Positions 49,470 to 56,996 of a DNA stretch of 64,000 nucleotides are shown piece by piece. The DNA lies in IMG/VR virus record IMGVR_UViG_3300043449_002191, positions 93,342 through 157,341 of that record; one strand, 5' to 3'. The number at the start of each line of letters is the position of its first letter. The first letter of the stretch is position 1. The position numbers were made by a program, and so were the translations under genes. Source of the DNA: a virus. The notes under the pieces are model-generated. The model saw only the letters and a list, made by a program, of their open reading frames with translations. It made no database searches and had not been told where the DNA came from.

Positions 49470-50233
49470 GTAAAGTTGAACAAAGATTTGGTATGTTGCA
49501 CGGATTTCCTGAATTTGGAGGTAACTGTATTTGGGTTACAGATTTTGATCAAAGTGCCACCCTGAGATTTTTTGAGCAATTTCTTGAACTGGAAAAAAAT
49601 CCAGCCGTTAAAATCATCCCCGTCTTCATCAGCAGCTACGGTGGAGAAGTTTACTCTCTTTTAGCTATGCGTGACTTGATGAAAAGTTCAAGCAAACCAG
49701 TGGCCACTATTGCTGTCGGTATGGCCATGTCCTGTGGAGCTTCACTACTTGCCGCTGGGACTAAAGGCTTGAGATTTGCTGCAACTAGTACTGATATCAT
49801 GGTCCATCAAGTAAGCGCAATGACTGCAGGTAAAACATCAGATGTGATTGAAGGAGCCATGGCTATTGCTAGACTTAACGACCAATGGCTTAATCTATTT
49901 GCTAAAGATACTGGCCGCCCCATCCATAAGATTAAAAAAGCTATTACTGATCGCCATAATACTGATTGGATTATGTCTCCTGAAGAAGCAAAGCACTGGG
50001 GGATTGTAGATGAGATTGGCCTCCCAAGACTTATGAGCTATGAGCCAGAAGTGGTCCTAGCTAAACCGTTATCCTTTGACTCTAAAAAAGCTTCTAAAGC
50101 CAGAAAAAGACCTAAAAAAGAGGAGCCTAAGCCTAAAAAGGACGAAGCCAAGACTAAAGTCAAGAAAGATGAGCCTAAATCTAAAAAGGACGAAGCCAAG
50201 ACTAAAGTCAAAAGCAAGAAAAAAAACACCTAA
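49466..50233 (+). CDS. ClpP-like serine protease with lysine-rich tail
   Basis: A 255-residue second ClpP of this operon. Catalytic Ser is in GMAMSCGASLLAAG, His in TDIMVHQVSAM and Asp in TDWIMSPEEAKHWGIVDE, giving a full triad. SYGGEVYSLLAMRDL is the glycine substrate strand. The first 195 residues are the protease; the last 50 form a lysine-rich tail with a repeated KKDEAKTKVK unit (48-bp DNA repeat), unlike normal ClpP. The tail could bind nucleic acid or an acidic partner such as the scaffold-like protein (inference). The start overlaps the previous gene as ATGA. Confidence 0.9.
   Translation: MSKVEQRFGMLHGFPEFGGNCIWVTDFDQSATLRFFEQFLELEKNPAVKIIPVFISSYGGEVYSLLAMRDLMKSSSKPVATIAVGMAMSCGASLLAAGTKGLRFAATSTDIMVHQVSAMTAGKTSDVIEGAMAIARLNDQWLNLFAKDTGRPIHKIKKAITDRHNTDWIMSPEEAKHWGIVDEIGLPRLMSYEPEVVLAKPLSFDSKKASKARKRPKKEEPKPKKDEAKTKVKKDEPKSKKDEAKTKVKSKKKNT
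50133..50211 (+). repeat. 48-bp direct repeat encoding the ClpP lysine-rich tail
   Basis: CTAAAAAGGACGAAGCCAAG recurs at 50133 and 50181, in frame, encoding KKDEAKTKVK twice. This is a recent local duplication. Confidence 0.8.
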
Positions 50234-50236
50234 AAC

Positions 50237-50246
50237 CCTAATCTTA
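50237..50246 (+). promoter_or_regulatory. CCTAATCTTA motif, copy before the 50267 gene
   Basis: Exact motif 3 nt after the ClpP stop and 20 nt before the ATG; GAGAGGG lies between them. It also marks the return from accessory genes to virion genes. Confidence 0.6.
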
Positions 50247-50266
50247 ATTAAGAAGAGAGGGTTCAA

Positions 50267-50680
50267 ATGAAGATAGTTTACAGGCTTTTAGAGCAAGTTT
50301 TAAATGTGAATTCCTTTTATGATGTTGATCGCTATGAGGTTATTCAAGGCAATCAAGAGACTGTTTATTTTAGGCTAAAAGTCCAAAAAGAAACTACTCA
50401 GGATAATAAACTCCAAGATATGCGCTATATCCCAGCCGCTGGGTCTACTGTAGAAGTTACTCTAAGACATATTGATACCAATAAAACTGTTACACGAATT
50501 GCTACTATGGCTTTTCCTAGTGATGACAGATCTGTATGGAAATTTGACATCTTAGCGACTGATCGCTTTGCGTTTGACAGCATGGAAGTTAAACTAACTG
50601 AAAACGGTGTAACAAAACGAGTTGTTGGAAATTCATTTCTAGTTTCTACTCCTGCAAGTGGAAGCGACAACTACTGTTAG
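50267..50680 (+). CDS. Putative virion protein
   Basis: A 137-residue beta-rich protein (QETVYFRLKVQKETTQ, STVEVTLRHIDTNKTVTRIA, DSMEVKLTENGVTKRVVGN), the first gene of the second structural segment. The strand pattern is like an Ig-like or baseplate-type beta-sandwich, but no family is recognised. GAGAGG precedes the ATG. A structural role is inferred from composition and neighbours. Confidence 0.65.
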   Translation: MKIVYRLLEQVLNVNSFYDVDRYEVIQGNQETVYFRLKVQKETTQDNKLQDMRYIPAAGSTVEVTLRHIDTNKTVTRIATMAFPSDDRSVWKFDILATDRFAFDSMEVKLTENGVTKRVVGNSFLVSTPASGSDNYC

Positions 50681-50688
50681 GAGCAGAA

Positions 50689-51567
50689 ATGTCTAAAGAT
50701 CTTAAAAACGCAAAAAAAGCTCCAGGATCTATATACCCAGAATCGGCTATAGATGCTGTAGGATTAAAAAGAGTAGAAAGTTTAATTACTGCTGAGAGGG
50801 TCATCTCAAGATTTTTAGGCGGTATTGCCCTTGTGTACCCCACTACAAAACAAAAGATTACTCCAGATGATATCAATGATGCAATTAATCGTGCTGCTAA
50901 CTTAATAGAAGCAGAGTCTCAAGTAGACGTACAGCCAGTTGTTAGAAGAGTCAGGCTCCCATTTGACCCATATCTTTATCAGTCTAATATCTGGGTTGAA
51001 GTGCCGTATAAGCCAGTTCAAAAGGTCATAAGACTCGCTATCTGCTCAGCTTCCTATCAAGATACATCTGAAGAAAACCAAGCATCTCAGTATCCATCAG
51101 GCGGTGAAATCTATAAGATCCCGAATGAGTGGGTAGACTTATCATATGCTGCTAAAGGTAAAATCTTTGTTAACCCAATTAACCCAGCCTTTACAGCTCT
51201 TGGAACTGGTACAGCCGTATCTGGACAAGCCGGAGCTATTTTACAATTTATTGGTCAGACTGGATGGACACCTGCCTATTGGACAGCAGAAGTTATTACA
51301 GGTTTTTGTACAGAAGATGGAAACGTGCCAGTGATAATCAACGAAATGCTAGGCATGAAAGCCGCTATGTTAATTATTGACAACTTAATTCCATCCTACA
51401 AAATCGCATCCCAGTCTTTAGGGATCGATGGCTTATCTCAATCAGTAAGCGACCTTACTTACCAATTATTGCAACAAAAACGTCAACAACTGGATGCTGA
51501 TCTAGCCAAGCTCATAAAACGAATTAAAATGATGTCTGGCAACACAATGTTCGTTTCTAACGTATAA
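50689..51567 (+). CDS. Putative head-tail connector/neck protein
   Basis: A 292-residue protein with an N-terminal helix region (VGLKRVESLITAERVISRF), a middle part with DPYLYQSNIWVEVPYKPVQ and a helical C-terminus (IINEMLGMKAAMLIIDNLI, then TYQLLQQKRQQLDADLAKL). The mix of helix and a strand-rich middle would suit a neck or connector protein, but I do not recognise a specific family. GGAGCAG precedes the ATG. Confidence 0.6.
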   Translation: MSKDLKNAKKAPGSIYPESAIDAVGLKRVESLITAERVISRFLGGIALVYPTTKQKITPDDINDAINRAANLIEAESQVDVQPVVRRVRLPFDPYLYQSNIWVEVPYKPVQKVIRLAICSASYQDTSEENQASQYPSGGEIYKIPNEWVDLSYAAKGKIFVNPINPAFTALGTGTAVSGQAGAILQFIGQTGWTPAYWTAEVITGFCTEDGNVPVIINEMLGMKAAMLIIDNLIPSYKIASQSLGIDGLSQSVSDLTYQLLQQKRQQLDADLAKLIKRIKMMSGNTMFVSNV

Positions 51568-51575
51568 GGACGACA

Positions 51576-54158
51576 ATGAAGCTAAAGGATTGGCTCTCTA
51601 AAAGAACAGAAAGCATTAATCCAGTCGAAAAGACTGTTTCATATATTCCTTTATTAAATTCGCTGGAAAAAAGTTTTGGTGACGAAATTTATCCAGTAAT
51701 TACAAAACATATCAGCAAAGATCTTACCACCAAAGAGGCTAAAAAACTTGCTTTAGACCTATTAAATAAGTCTTTTAATTCTTTAGTAAAAACAGAATGG
51801 ATTGAAAGCTATAAGTCGCAGTTCCAAAAAGATTATGCCGAAAAAAGTCTACAAAAAGATGTGGCTCTACTTATAAAAGGCTTCAGTATATCTTCTAGTG
51901 ACATGGAAAATCTAATCCTTTTTGACGGATTAAATAAAAGTATGGCCGAAGCTCCTCCTAAGTATGTGGGTGAGCGTCATTCTTATAAACCGTATATTGG
52001 CAAAATACATTCTGATGGTAAACTATCCTGGTATTATAACGACAATCAGTCTAAAATTAATGATACTGAAATTGCTACAGGTTTTCAAAATTGGCTAGAA
52101 AGAAATCATTCATCAGAAAATCACCCAATTATTAGACAATTTTTTAAACAAGCAATGTCATCAGACACAAGACACGCAGTTCCTGCCAGAGACAAAAGTC
52201 CTGGACCAAATATGGTTAGAGCTAGGCATCTTAAAGCTATAATGCAAAATAAAGATGTAATGAATTTTAATGTAAGCCCTCATAAAATATCTATAGCACT
52301 TAAGCGTCACATTCAAGGTGAGCCTATTCATGAGTGGGAATTTACACCTAAAGGCGGCATCAAAGATATTCAGCATCAAAGATCTGGCCAAATGGCAAAA
52401 TCAGAAGACTTAGAAAAAGGTTTACATGGCGATTGGAAAAAAGAGGGATATAAGATTGTCGCTAATTATAACGAAGATGAAAAACAAAACAAAGCGGGAC
52501 TTGCAAACGCATACACAACAAAAGTGTTTGATAAAAACAATAATCACGTTGGCGAAGCTAGCTTTGTCTTACACCCCAATGGGGACGAAGTAAGCGTAAG
52601 CTCTTATGTACATCCAGACCACCAAAGAAAAGGTATTGCCACAGCTATGTATCAAATGGCAGAAAAATATTTTAATTTACCTATAAAAGCCGAAACCCAA
52701 ACCTCTTCAGCCAAAGCTCTTTGGTCCCAGCCTAACCGATCTTTCGGTAAATCAGAAGAGCTTAACAAAGCCGTAGATAATAAAGACTGGTCTAAAATCG
52801 CTAATAAGCATTTTGAAGATGGCGCATTAACAGTTAATCATAAAGGTCATATAGAACAATCTTCCGTTGACCCATCATATAATCACTTACTTTCTGCCCC
52901 ACAAAAATTTAAAGGACATAAGCTTAGTGGTGGTGGAATCTCAGCTAAAATGGTTCATCATATGAATGGTTACTACGATGAAGGCGGAGACTTTGTTTCT
53001 ACACCGCAAAAAACAAATACTTTTATGACAAAGCCATATCATAGAATCCCAGAAAGTCACACAAAATCATGGGTAGATAAGCCTATTTTAGGTTGGGCTA
53101 CAATGACCACAAAGAATTTATTCAATGCAGGCGGCATAGGGCATTTAGCAGAAGACGTGCATACACATGAACATGAAGGTGTGCCTGTAACAGTTCACAA
53201 GTTTGCTAAAGGCTATTCTCCAGTAGCTACTGATGAAACTCTACATAAAAAACAAATTAATCCAGATGACCTACAAAAAATTGCTATTATGGATTACCTG
53301 ACTGGCAATAACGACAGGCATAGCGGAAACATCCTTACATCAAATCATCAGGATGATGAAGGCTATCATAAACCGCTTGCAATTGATCACGAAAGAAACT
53401 TTCAATATAAGAAAAAGCTAAACAGTTTGGGTGGGAAATATCGCCCTATAGATGAAAGTGAAACTCCTCAAGCATTTATGCAGCGCCCTGGAATGAATCA
53501 TGTTAAACATCAAGCTAGATGGTTTTCTCATGAAGAGCCTGTCAATTGGTGGGGCCAAAATAAGCATAAAATTAAGAATCAAATGGAAGCAGAACTTGCC
53601 CATATAAATGATGAAGGCGTCAGAAATCACGTCAGAGACAATTTTAACCATAGATGGGAAAAATTAAGCAGTTGGGCTGATAATCTCAATTCGAGCCAGG
53701 ACTTTTGGAACAAAGACGACTTCCATGTACCATTTAAGGACACAAGAATTATTAAACAACAAGCACCTAAAATTACTAGCAAATTTATCACTGATCAGTT
53801 TAAAGGAGACCCAAAAGCGGCCATCAATCAAATAAGTGATATAATTAATTCAAAGGGTAAGCTTACCGCTAACCAACATCATGCTGTTAAAGCTGGCATG
53901 GATTCGGTTATCAGAAGCTTAAATCCTGAGCAGGCTAAAGACTTACTTAATCATGCTCTAGATAACCCTAAGCTCAACACTAGCGCTCTAAGGAACCATC
54001 ATTTGGACCTTAAAACTGCCCTGTTGACGGGATTGTCCGATAACAATATGACAGAGCATATGCGATCAGTGGCCGATCACATAGACTCCCTACCTGAAGA
54101 GAAGAAAGGCTCTTTACCCCAATGGTCTGAATTTTTCAGACGTAATTTGGCCAGATAA
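51576..54158 (+). CDS. Virion-module protein with GNAT and PI3/4-kinase/HipA-like domains
   Basis: An 860-residue multidomain protein with AAGGACG before its ATG. After about 290 unassigned residues, positions about 305-390 look like a GNAT acetyltransferase: GEASFVLHPNGDEVSVSS and VHPDHQRKGIATAMY (the acetyl-CoA pyrophosphate loop), then SAKALWSQ. Residues about 400-640 look like the same kind of kinase as in the protease fusion at 30126: catalytic loop IMDYLTGNNDRHSGNIL (about 570-586, DRH) and metal site LAIDHERNFQY (about 602-612). The last 170 residues are helical. Neither activity is a normal structural function, so I infer an enzyme cargo or a tail/neck protein that modifies host targets. 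Substrates are unknown. Confidence 0.75.
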   Translation: MKLKDWLSKRTESINPVEKTVSYIPLLNSLEKSFGDEIYPVITKHISKDLTTKEAKKLALDLLNKSFNSLVKTEWIESYKSQFQKDYAEKSLQKDVALLIKGFSISSSDMENLILFDGLNKSMAEAPPKYVGERHSYKPYIGKIHSDGKLSWYYNDNQSKINDTEIATGFQNWLERNHSSENHPIIRQFFKQAMSSDTRHAVPARDKSPGPNMVRARHLKAIMQNKDVMNFNVSPHKISIALKRHIQGEPIHEWEFTPKGGIKDIQHQRSGQMAKSEDLEKGLHGDWKKEGYKIVANYNEDEKQNKAGLANAYTTKVFDKNNNHVGEASFVLHPNGDEVSVSSYVHPDHQRKGIATAMYQMAEKYFNLPIKAETQTSSAKALWSQPNRSFGKSEELNKAVDNKDWSKIANKHFEDGALTVNHKGHIEQSSVDPSYNHLLSAPQKFKGHKLSGGGISAKMVHHMNGYYDEGGDFVSTPQKTNTFMTKPYHRIPESHTKSWVDKPILGWATMTTKNLFNAGGIGHLAEDVHTHEHEGVPVTVHKFAKGYSPVATDETLHKKQINPDDLQKIAIMDYLTGNNDRHSGNILTSNHQDDEGYHKPLAIDHERNFQYKKKLNSLGGKYRPIDESETPQAFMQRPGMNHVKHQARWFSHEEPVNWWGQNKHKIKNQMEAELAHINDEGVRNHVRDNFNHRWEKLSSWADNLNSSQDFWNKDDFHVPFKDTRIIKQQAPKITSKFITDQFKGDPKAAINQISDIINSKGKLTANQHHAVKAGMDSVIRSLNPEQAKDLLNHALDNPKLNTSALRNHHLDLKTALLTGLSDNNMTEHMRSVADHIDSLPEEKKGSLPQWSEFFRRNLAR

Positions 54159-54167
54159 GGAGTTTTT

Positions 54168-55172
54168 ATGTATATATTAAAAATAGAAGACCATAACGGT
54201 AACGAAAAAACCTACAAGATAAACTCCAAAGAAGATCTGCGCCCACTTTACGATGAGTACCCAAATCTTGAAGATGTAATGATGCATTCACATTCTTTAC
54301 AAGAAGGCTTAAATAATATAGCCGATTACCTTTCAACGGGATACTCTACAGCAACTGTTGAATCAACTGAGTTGACCAAAGGTGTAAAGTCTGCATTAGC
54401 TGCACTAGGTATCGCTCTAGGAGCAGCCGTCCCTACAGCCCATCACTCCATGAGCGAAGCTGCTGTACCTAAAATGCAATCACAATTAAAACTAGATGAT
54501 TTTGGCTCTAAACCAGAAGATAAATTCCTCTGGTCAGTAATGCAGGTTGAAAGCTCAGGCGGTAAAAATCTAAAGCATCAACCAGTAAAACATGGACCCT
54601 TAAAGGGGCAAGTAGCCATGGGTCGATGGGGGCTTTTAAAGCCAACTACTGATGAAATGATTACTCGCATGGATCGAGAAGGCAAAGCCACACATGAGCT
54701 TAAGTCTATCCTCAAAATGGATAGAAATACTGCTGAAAAATACTTAAGAAAAAATCCTCACGTAGAAACTCACATAGCAAGATATATGGCTAGGTTGGTA
54801 TCTAAGCGATATAATGGAAATCTACACATGATGGCATGGGCATGGAATGCTGGTCATAATACTGATAAAAGTAAAATTACTAATTCAGTGCTTTTAAATT
54901 CTGATTATGTAAGTAAGTTTAAAAATGCCCATAAACTTAACCCATTCAGAGACCAAAGATCAATTGCCTCTGTTATGAAATCCCAAGGCACTTCTGACCT
55001 AGTTGTTAAAATAAATGAGTGGTTCCAGAAAAGGCTAGATAATGCTAATAAGCCTCTAAGGGATAGTACGTTTGTTCAAGACAAAGGTCCGGTTAGAGAT
55101 AAAGAATTAGATAAAAAACCATCTGATGATTTAATGGAAAAACTAAAACAGCAAATTAAAGGCAAGACCTAA
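54168..55172 (+). CDS. Lytic transglycosylase-like virion protein
   Basis: A 334-residue protein with AAGGAG before the ATG. Residues about 115-260 fit a lysozyme-like SLT domain: catalytic Glu128 in VMQVESSGGKN, the following GRWGLLKPTTDEM and later YMARLVSKRYNGN and MAWAWNAGH. A hydrophobic Ala/Gly-rich segment (residues about 73-92, VKSALAALGIALGAAVP) precedes it and could help cross or bind membrane. The likely role is local peptidoglycan opening during DNA entry. The C-terminal tail is lysine-rich. Its stop lies in a CCTAATCTTA motif. Confidence 0.78.
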   Translation: MYILKIEDHNGNEKTYKINSKEDLRPLYDEYPNLEDVMMHSHSLQEGLNNIADYLSTGYSTATVESTELTKGVKSALAALGIALGAAVPTAHHSMSEAAVPKMQSQLKLDDFGSKPEDKFLWSVMQVESSGGKNLKHQPVKHGPLKGQVAMGRWGLLKPTTDEMITRMDREGKATHELKSILKMDRNTAEKYLRKNPHVETHIARYMARLVSKRYNGNLHMMAWAWNAGHNTDKSKITNSVLLNSDYVSKFKNAHKLNPFRDQRSIASVMKSQGTSDLVVKINEWFQKRLDNANKPLRDSTFVQDKGPVRDKELDKKPSDDLMEKLKQQIKGKT

Positions 55173-55177
55173 TCTTA
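55168..55177 (+). promoter_or_regulatory. CCTAATCTTA motif, 5 nt before an ATG
   Basis: The TAA is the stop of the transglycosylase gene. Only 5 nt (ATATT) separate the motif from the ATG at 55183, and no ribosome site is present. If the motif is a promoter, the message is leaderless. Confidence 0.6.
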
Positions 55178-55182
55178 ATATT

Positions 55183-55674
55183 ATGAAAATAGATGCAAGC
55201 CAAATAAAAGAAAAATGTATCGCAGGGTATTCTAACTCCTCGCCAATAGTCTATGTATATAGCCATGGAGGACTTCATGCATTTTTCAAAAAAGAAGATG
55301 ATGGAGCAATAGTAGCTATTGGAGCCGCCCCTCATAAAGGTATTGCCAAGTTCTTAGCCTTAAAAAAAGATCCAGATATTAAATGGGAAAAAGACTTCAT
55401 TGAGGAAAAGAATCTATCTAAATCAGAAGAAGACATATTCCTTCAACTTAGATCAGTAATTTTTTCCAAGACTTTGGAAATTAAAAAGTCTGAGTCCACT
55501 ACTTATTATCTTTATGAAATAAGCAAAAAGACAATCGAAATCTTAGATAAAGCAGAAATTGAAAATAGAGTCAAAAATAGTGCAGTTGATCTATACTCAC
55601 TCGTAAGAAATACAGACCTTAGTCAAGAGCCTCAACTCCTTATCGACACAAGTTTTGTCAATGGGAGAGTGTAA
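55183..55674 (+). CDS. Hypothetical protein
   Basis: A 163-residue protein with no Shine-Dalgarno sequence before its ATG. The N-terminal third is strand-rich (SPIVYVYSHGGLHAFFKKE, DGAIVAIGAAPHKG) and the rest is helical and charged (EEKNLSKSEEDIFLQLRSV). No family is recognised. Its stop overlaps the next ATG as TAATG. It lies among virion genes. Confidence 0.65.
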   Translation: MKIDASQIKEKCIAGYSNSSPIVYVYSHGGLHAFFKKEDDGAIVAIGAAPHKGIAKFLALKKDPDIKWEKDFIEEKNLSKSEEDIFLQLRSVIFSKTLEIKKSESTTYYLYEISKKTIEILDKAEIENRVKNSAVDLYSLVRNTDLSQEPQLLIDTSFVNGRV

Positions 55675-56576
55675 TGTCAGAAAAAAGACAAGGTGGACCT
55701 AGAAAAAGGGCATCAAGAAAGCCACAAGATACCCAATTGTACTTTAATATTGAAGGGTATCAACAATCTTTCGATAAAGAGGCTTTTAGTGCCTTGGTTA
55801 GAAGCCAGGGTGTAAAGCTTGTGCATTACAAGGCTATCCCAGACCCATCAGGAATGGCTTCTATTGGTGATATTCATGCAGTACAAAGCCAAAGGTCTAG
55901 TTCTGATGGTTTTATTTATAAAAAAGCTGGGACCATCCTTGGATTTTTTTCAGGTAATTCATCTAATTTCCAACTAGAAAACGAAGGGTTCATCAAAACA
56001 GACAGCGCAGTCATTACTTTGCCAGATTATTATGAAGATTGCCCAGACAAAGAAGTGATGGTAGCCCCTTACGATAGGTTCTTTTTAGCTGACATTGAGA
56101 CTAGAACTATAGCCTCTCAGTATGTAGAAGCTTCGGTTCTAGGTGTAGACAAACTCCAGTATCCAGCAACTTGCGTAGAGTTTTTGATTGATGCCGATGG
56201 TATTGAATATGAAGAAGGTAAGCATTTTGAAATAACTCAAGATGGTTTTATTAAATGGACTAGTCAGCAAAGACCAGTTTTTAATGAAAAAACGCTAAAA
56301 GGCACAGTCTATTCAATAAGATACAGGTATACCCCTTATTTTGTTATTATTAGATTGTTGCATGAAATTAGGGTAACTAACATTACTGACCCGAATACAT
56401 ATGAGAGAAAACTTGAAAGAATGCCTTATCAGGTTCTAGTAATGAGAGAACACGTCTTAAGTGACCAAAACCGTAGTCCTTTAGATAACATGACTGACAT
56501 GAGATATCAAAACGCACCTCCTGTAGCTGGAGTGACCGGACCTAGTGACGACAACTCAGATGGCGGAATGCTTTAA
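55674..56576 (+). CDS. Putative neck/structural protein
   Basis: A 300-residue protein beginning with a basic segment (KRQGGPRKRASRKPQ), followed by a beta-rich body (YATCVEFLIDAD-like strands, GKHFEITQDGFIKWTSQ, GTVYSIRYRYTPYFVIIRL). The C-terminus is flexible (SDDNSDGGML). It is a plausible neck or head-completion protein by position, without a recognised family. The gene is coupled to its predecessor by TAATG. Confidence 0.6.
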   Translation: MSEKRQGGPRKRASRKPQDTQLYFNIEGYQQSFDKEAFSALVRSQGVKLVHYKAIPDPSGMASIGDIHAVQSQRSSSDGFIYKKAGTILGFFSGNSSNFQLENEGFIKTDSAVITLPDYYEDCPDKEVMVAPYDRFFLADIETRTIASQYVEASVLGVDKLQYPATCVEFLIDADGIEYEEGKHFEITQDGFIKWTSQQRPVFNEKTLKGTVYSIRYRYTPYFVIIRLLHEIRVTNITDPNTYERKLERMPYQVLVMREHVLSDQNRSPLDNMTDMRYQNAPPVAGVTGPSDDNSDGGML

Positions 56577-56578
56577 AG

Positions 56579-56588
56579 CCTAATCTTA
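56579..56588 (+). promoter_or_regulatory. CCTAATCTTA motif, copy before the 56612 gene
   Basis: Exact motif 2 nt after the previous stop and 23 nt before the ATG, with TAGGAG between. Confidence 0.6.
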
Positions 56589-56611
56589 TCAAGGTAATAA
56601 TAGGAGTTTAC

Positions 56612-56989
56612 ATGGCAAAGAGAAGATCAAAACCCTCAGACAAAACGCTAGGCGGAAACGTAGCTCTTGACATTGGTTTTAACGAGTATGCAGGAGCCCA
56701 CAAAGTAATGGCTTCCGTTATGGGTAAGATGCTTCCACTCGGGGCAACTTCTACTGCATTAAAAATTGATGCAGGAAAAACTATCGCATTATTTAACAAC
56801 AGTGGCTCTACAGTATTTTATTTAACTAGCGGTGACCCTGCAATGGCTGCTCCTACTGGTGGAGCAAACGGAATTCCAGTTGCACCATATTCTTGGCAAA
56901 TTATTACAATGGCTGGTGATACAGTTCTTAGATCAAGCTCAAGTTCACTGTTTGCTTATGAAGTTCTTGACGACACAATTTATCAATAA
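56612..56989 (+). CDS. Putative small virion protein (beta-sandwich)
   Basis: A 125-residue protein with a good ribosome site. The body is a small beta domain with the pattern seen in minor capsid or decoration proteins: TIALFNNSGSTVFYLTSGD, NGIPVAPYSWQII, DTVLRSSSSSLFAYEVLDD. No specific family is assigned. It is likely exposed on the virion. Confidence 0.6.
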   Translation: MAKRRSKPSDKTLGGNVALDIGFNEYAGAHKVMASVMGKMLPLGATSTALKIDAGKTIALFNNSGSTVFYLTSGDPAMAAPTGGANGIPVAPYSWQIITMAGDTVLRSSSSSLFAYEVLDDTIYQ

Positions 56990-56996
56990 GGTTTAA

